A stretch of DNA of 64,000 nt, taken from contig OX359195.1 in the NCBI GenBank assembly GCA_947172415.1, positions 6,999,001-7,063,000 of the forward strand, read 5' to 3'. The notes beneath the pieces were generated by a model, which did not search any database, was not told the DNA's origin, and saw only the letters and a program-made list of their open reading frames with translations. The DNA comes from Chondrosia reniformis. Taxonomy: Eukaryota; Porifera; Demospongiae; Chondrillida; Chondrillidae. A program made the position numbers and the translations under genes. This document shows, piece by piece, positions 60,201 to 64,000 of the stretch (within the stretch, counting starts at the first letter, position 1; every line of letters starts with the position of its first letter).

Positions 60201-63200
60201 TAACATTGATAAGTCTAATTGCAATGATAACTTGAAAATTTGTGTCATTGATATATATAATATCCACCTCATAAAGGCTGTCATTGCTAAGGTTTAATTG
60301 TCCAGGAAGCTATATACACATACGTGAGAAAACATTTTAAATTTATATTATACTTAATTGCAATATGATAATATGTATGTACATATGTACATGATTGCTA
60401 AAAGGGAGAAATATTTAAAAACATTTTAGTTGTCATTAGAGAGAAGTCTTTTTAAGACTTGCCAGGTTTTTAAGTTCTTCAGTTGCATTACTGAAACTCT
60501 CCCTTTCTTTGAGGTTGGCTGAAACTATCAGTATACTGTCTTCCTCAATCTCTTCCTTAAATGTACACCTGTCAATATTGACTGATTCCCAATTACCTGT
60601 ATTGTTACATTTTCTTGTAGCCATAGCATCAGAAAAAGATTCATAGATCAAAGAACATTTAATTGAAGCTACTTCCCCATTTGGTGTCTCCGTCCAAGTA
60701 ATGTTGTTAACAGTATCAAAATCAACAGAACAACAATCTTTACAATCATTCTATATATTGATATATTGAGGAAGAGTCAAAATGTAGTAATTATTATTTG
60801 AATGCATTATAATAATTACTATATATGTTATATATTCTATATATACGTATACATATGTATATAATTGTTATACATAATACATACCCAGTATATAAAACTG
60901 GTGCAGTTTAAGTACTTACATCTACAAAACGAAGTAGAACTGCGAAGAATGTCAAATGGCTGCTTTCACACAATACATGTCTTAGGAGGGTGGTCTTGTT
61001 AAAAGTGTTTCTAGCTAGCCAAACATTATTGGTTGACCATCCACCAATTCCTTTGTTTGCCTCGTAATCCCAATAAACACAAATATATTCACGTCGCTTG
61101 CCGGCAGGTACCTTGATTTTAGCAACCTCTTCCTGTATACATGTATATCATTATTGATATACATAATATATATATATATACAGCTGTAGTCCAATTATTT
61201 GCATGTTGCTATATGCTTTTAAGCTTAACTCTATAAGTATATATAGGCAAAAATCATTACGTCACACTCAATGCAGCATATGCATATCCTCATAAAATGT
61301 TTTGTGTGAATATTGTATAGAAGGAAATCTCAATAAAAATGCCTACATACATGGTTGTTCGCACCTTTATTAGAAACTCAATTTCAATACTCGCATTAGA
61401 AGCTTGAATGGATGTGTCATTAATGCCAATGACTTGAATGGAAACTATCAGTGATGCAATACTTATAATTTCATCTGATCCTTTCGTGATGTTTGGAGTA
61501 CTATATAATTTGAAGCAATTGCAGAATATTAATGTCCAAAAGTGAAATACGTAAATGACATTAGGATAAATGTACATATGTACGTACATTGACAGTTTTT
61601 TTAATAGTATATTATATTATGGGTGCAATTATAAAAAACTTACTCGGCAAATTGTAATGGTAGATATTCTTCCATGTTATGTAAAACTACATGTGCAATA
61701 TCAACTCCGCCTTTATGAGCTCCTGTACTGTTGATAATCTCTTGTAGAAATGCGAGGGGAATTTTTACTCTTGGTATAAATTTCTGGCTGCTGAAATTTT
61801 GATAAGCCTTTTTAGGAAATTTAACAAAATATAATACCTCTGAGTTGTTAGAAGTGTCCAGGTTAACTGTTATTCCTTCAATGACTAAGGTACGTATATA
61901 CAGTCAGGATATATTAAGAAAATATGTAACTATATATATATAATAAATGTACGTATGTGATATTAATTCGTGTACTTACTTAAATTTTCTGATACGCTAT
62001 TTACATCAGTGTTTCCTTTGTTGAGTGCATGTCTCACAAATCTTTCTGTTGCCCTGAGAAGACTAACAGAATCATTTAATCCTATTTCCTGAGTCTGTTT
62101 ATTAATTTCTTTAAATGATGGCTTGTTGGTATCAGACAATATGTGATCGATAATTTCAAAAATATTCTTAAGGAATAGAAAACAGTAATACATATAAGAT
62201 GATATTTTGGATCCATGGTAAAAACATACATACCTGAAGTGTTAGGATTGTATTTGAGTTTGATTCATCAAATAATTCATTTTGAGCACCTAATCTATGT
62301 ACATACAAACGGTATATATTTATATAATTTCAAGGAATGAGTGCTCTGTTATTGAACCAAATACAATTGCCACATACAGCAAAGTTGATAATACAATTAC
62401 CATATAAACTTATATTATACTTTAGTTAATAATTGATAAACTCACTTTGAAATCTCAACCAAAACTGATATAGCATTCTGAATATCACTGGGAAATATTA
62501 ATTGTGATTGGTTTTTGAGTATTTCAGTTGCATTTTTTAGTTCAGCAGTAATGTTTCTTATCAGATTTCGTACGGATGAAGTCAAGGGTTTATCAGAGTC
62601 ATTAGATTCTAGCAAACCTTCTTGCAAGGCATTGATCTGTTAACGAAGTTCAATAAAGGAATGGAATATTAATACGTACTTCTAATTATTATATTTTAGC
62701 TAAATTATTTCTTGTACATTATACCTTGTCGACTACTTCTAAGAATGGGTTTGTTTCACACAATGTATAGTTAATGAAGGAATCCCATTGACTGTCATTG
62801 CCACATCTTCTGGTTGCAAAATCTGATGCAATTCAAATTATATATACACAACTTTCCATGATACATATGACTATATTGCTCACATCTAGTCGTAATGTTA
62901 TTGCTTGGTGGACATAAGACATGTGCTGTTTGTCCTACCAGGGTTTGGGGCCAAGTCAACATCAAATTTGTTTCATTTAAAAAGGTATTATTTTCCATTT
63001 TGCATGTTCTGTTTATGTTACTTGCAATTGAAGCTGATCACAGTATGGAGGGATATATATTTATATTTATAGATATGGTTCACAATAAACATGTTTACTG
63101 GATATTTTAACTCACCATTGAGCATGCATGTTTCATTTGAAATACACATACTCTAAAAAGAGCATTAAGAGGGAAATGAATTACATATACGCACGTACAT

Positions 63201-64000
63201 ATGTATATTTAAGTCATTTAGTGTGAGCTATTTAAAAATGCCATAATTTACTTGTTTGTATATTTCACATTTATTGTTTTTATTCCTTACAAATGGTGCA
63301 GTACACTAAATAAGAAGAATCATAGCACATAATACGTATATGTATATATATATAAATCTTATATAGCTATTGATCATGAGGTACGTATTATAATTTTATA
63401 TAATTAATGAGGCCACAAGTATAGGTATAATTATAAAGCTAAGCTGACTTACATTGCAGATCTTTCCATGAATACACTCACAAGCAGGTCCTGAAGAAAC
63501 ACACAATCCAGTTATATTTCTAGAATGGGTTTCTTCGCATGAACATTCACCTATTATAGATTAAAAGCAATTAGCAGCATATAATTAGATACGTATGTAT
63601 ATACATAATGTGTGCATATATTATTCAGAGATATATAAACTTACTTCTATTTGGCTTGAAAATCATATTAGAACTTTCTGCTGTGAAATTTAGTGATTCA
63701 ACAAATACAGAGGTTTCATTGATAGTGATCAGTGTTGTTGATTTAATAATAACTAAAACAGCTGAGCTGGTGAGATTTATAATTTCAAAAGTTAAATTGA
63801 GGGAGAAATTATATTTCATGAATGTTTGGTTTAATATCTGCGAAGAGAATATAATAGTTTCATAGTTTATGGCTATGAAAAATATTTAATATATATATAT
63901 ACGTATATACCTTCATTGCATATATATACTGCACGTTCGTATATATATGTGAATATCCTACTCACTGTTTCTGCAGTAGAATATGAGATTACTTCCATTA
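54263..64000 (-). CDS. gene H: adhesion GPCR with two HRM-GAIN-GPS modules (5' incomplete)
   Basis: Many minus-strand exons, N- to C-terminal: edge exon ending SYSTAET; an N-glycosylated beta domain (63840-63640); Cys-rich CSCEETHSRN...CECIHGKIC (63550-63450, EGF-like); HRM1 (TWPQTLVGQTAHVLCPP, then ATRRCGNDSQW, 62995-62717); GAIN1 (62640-61365); GPS1 (CVYWDYEAN..GGWS..., CESSHLTFFAVL, 61132-60921); HRM2 (60748-60560); a second N-glycosylated beta domain (60310-60060); Cys-rich FCPCRPS; a TSP3-like repeat (DKDTDQDTVPDSQDDCP, 59878-59642); HRM3 (59350-58900); GAIN2 (58700-57000); GPS2 (CVFWDFDTN..GGWS..., CASSHLTSFVVL, 56945-56735); and a 7TM (TM1 about 56610, TM3 FLLHYFFLTLFTWSLCEGV, ECL2 CWLPPYLGVIWAF, TM6 LLPLFCFTWVIGLFA, TM7 GLLIFLLHVVRHEKVW). 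The tail has NIYASI and HIYTKV. GPS1 joins HRM2 in phase, so one gene is likely. Confidence 0.8.

Noticed and set aside
60749-60920. Gene boundary between GPS1 and HRM2
   Set aside because: Phase-0 splice sites join FVD to NDCKDCC cleanly, the gap is a normal intron of about 170 bp, and there is no promoter-like sequence or signal peptide.

Overview
The window looks like nuclear DNA of an early-branching animal, most probably a demosponge of the Amphimedon type. Genes are densely packed and cut by many short introns with GT..AG ends. Non-coding DNA is AT-rich and full of TATACGTATA-like palindromes. The gene families (adhesion GPCRs with GAIN/GPS, GLUT-type sugar transporters, an NNMT/PNMT-type methyltransferase, a pogo-type DNA transposon) are animal ones. 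The species call is inference.

Layout: (1) 147-1558, a putative minus-strand gene fragment divergent from a small NDUFAF8-like complex I assembly factor gene. (2) 1932-23021, three large paralogous genes (A minus, B minus, C plus). Each encodes a signal peptide, a Pmp-like right-handed beta-helix ectodomain, Ig/filamin-like strands, a Cys-rich juxtamembrane module and about eight membrane helices. B and C are head to head, 288 bp apart, and their membrane halves are almost identical in exons and some introns, forming a gene-converted palindrome. (3) 23291-40987, six three-exon GLUT/TRET1-like transporters (ST1-ST6), interrupted by an intronless NNMT-like methyltransferase gene and a 2.9-kb pogo-superfamily transposon with TA duplication. 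(4) 41628-48750, two tandem secretin/adhesion-type 7TM genes with very short ectodomains and no visible GPS. (5) 50257-53882, a recent tandem pair of TATA-driven genes for a Cys-rich secreted protein of unknown family. (6) 54263 to the window edge, a giant adhesion GPCR on the minus strand, 5'-incomplete here, with two complete HRM-GAIN-GPS modules in tandem, a thrombospondin-type-3-like calcium repeat between them, and a single 7TM.

Most of the window therefore codes for cell-surface or secretory-route proteins: receptor-like molecules with adhesive ectodomains, GPCRs and sugar carriers. The transporters share a fixed exon plan (variable exon 1, a 225-nt exon 2, a long exon 3). Four of six carry an N-terminal acidic dileucine signal, and the ST5/ST6 shared promoter has two CACGTGAC boxes, which together hint at an endo-lysosomal role. 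Several small palindromic elements and one dispersed repeat family of unknown class sit in introns.

Exon ends were read by eye from splice motifs, reading phase and comparison between paralogues. They were not confirmed by transcripts. No rRNA, tRNA or CRISPR was recognised.
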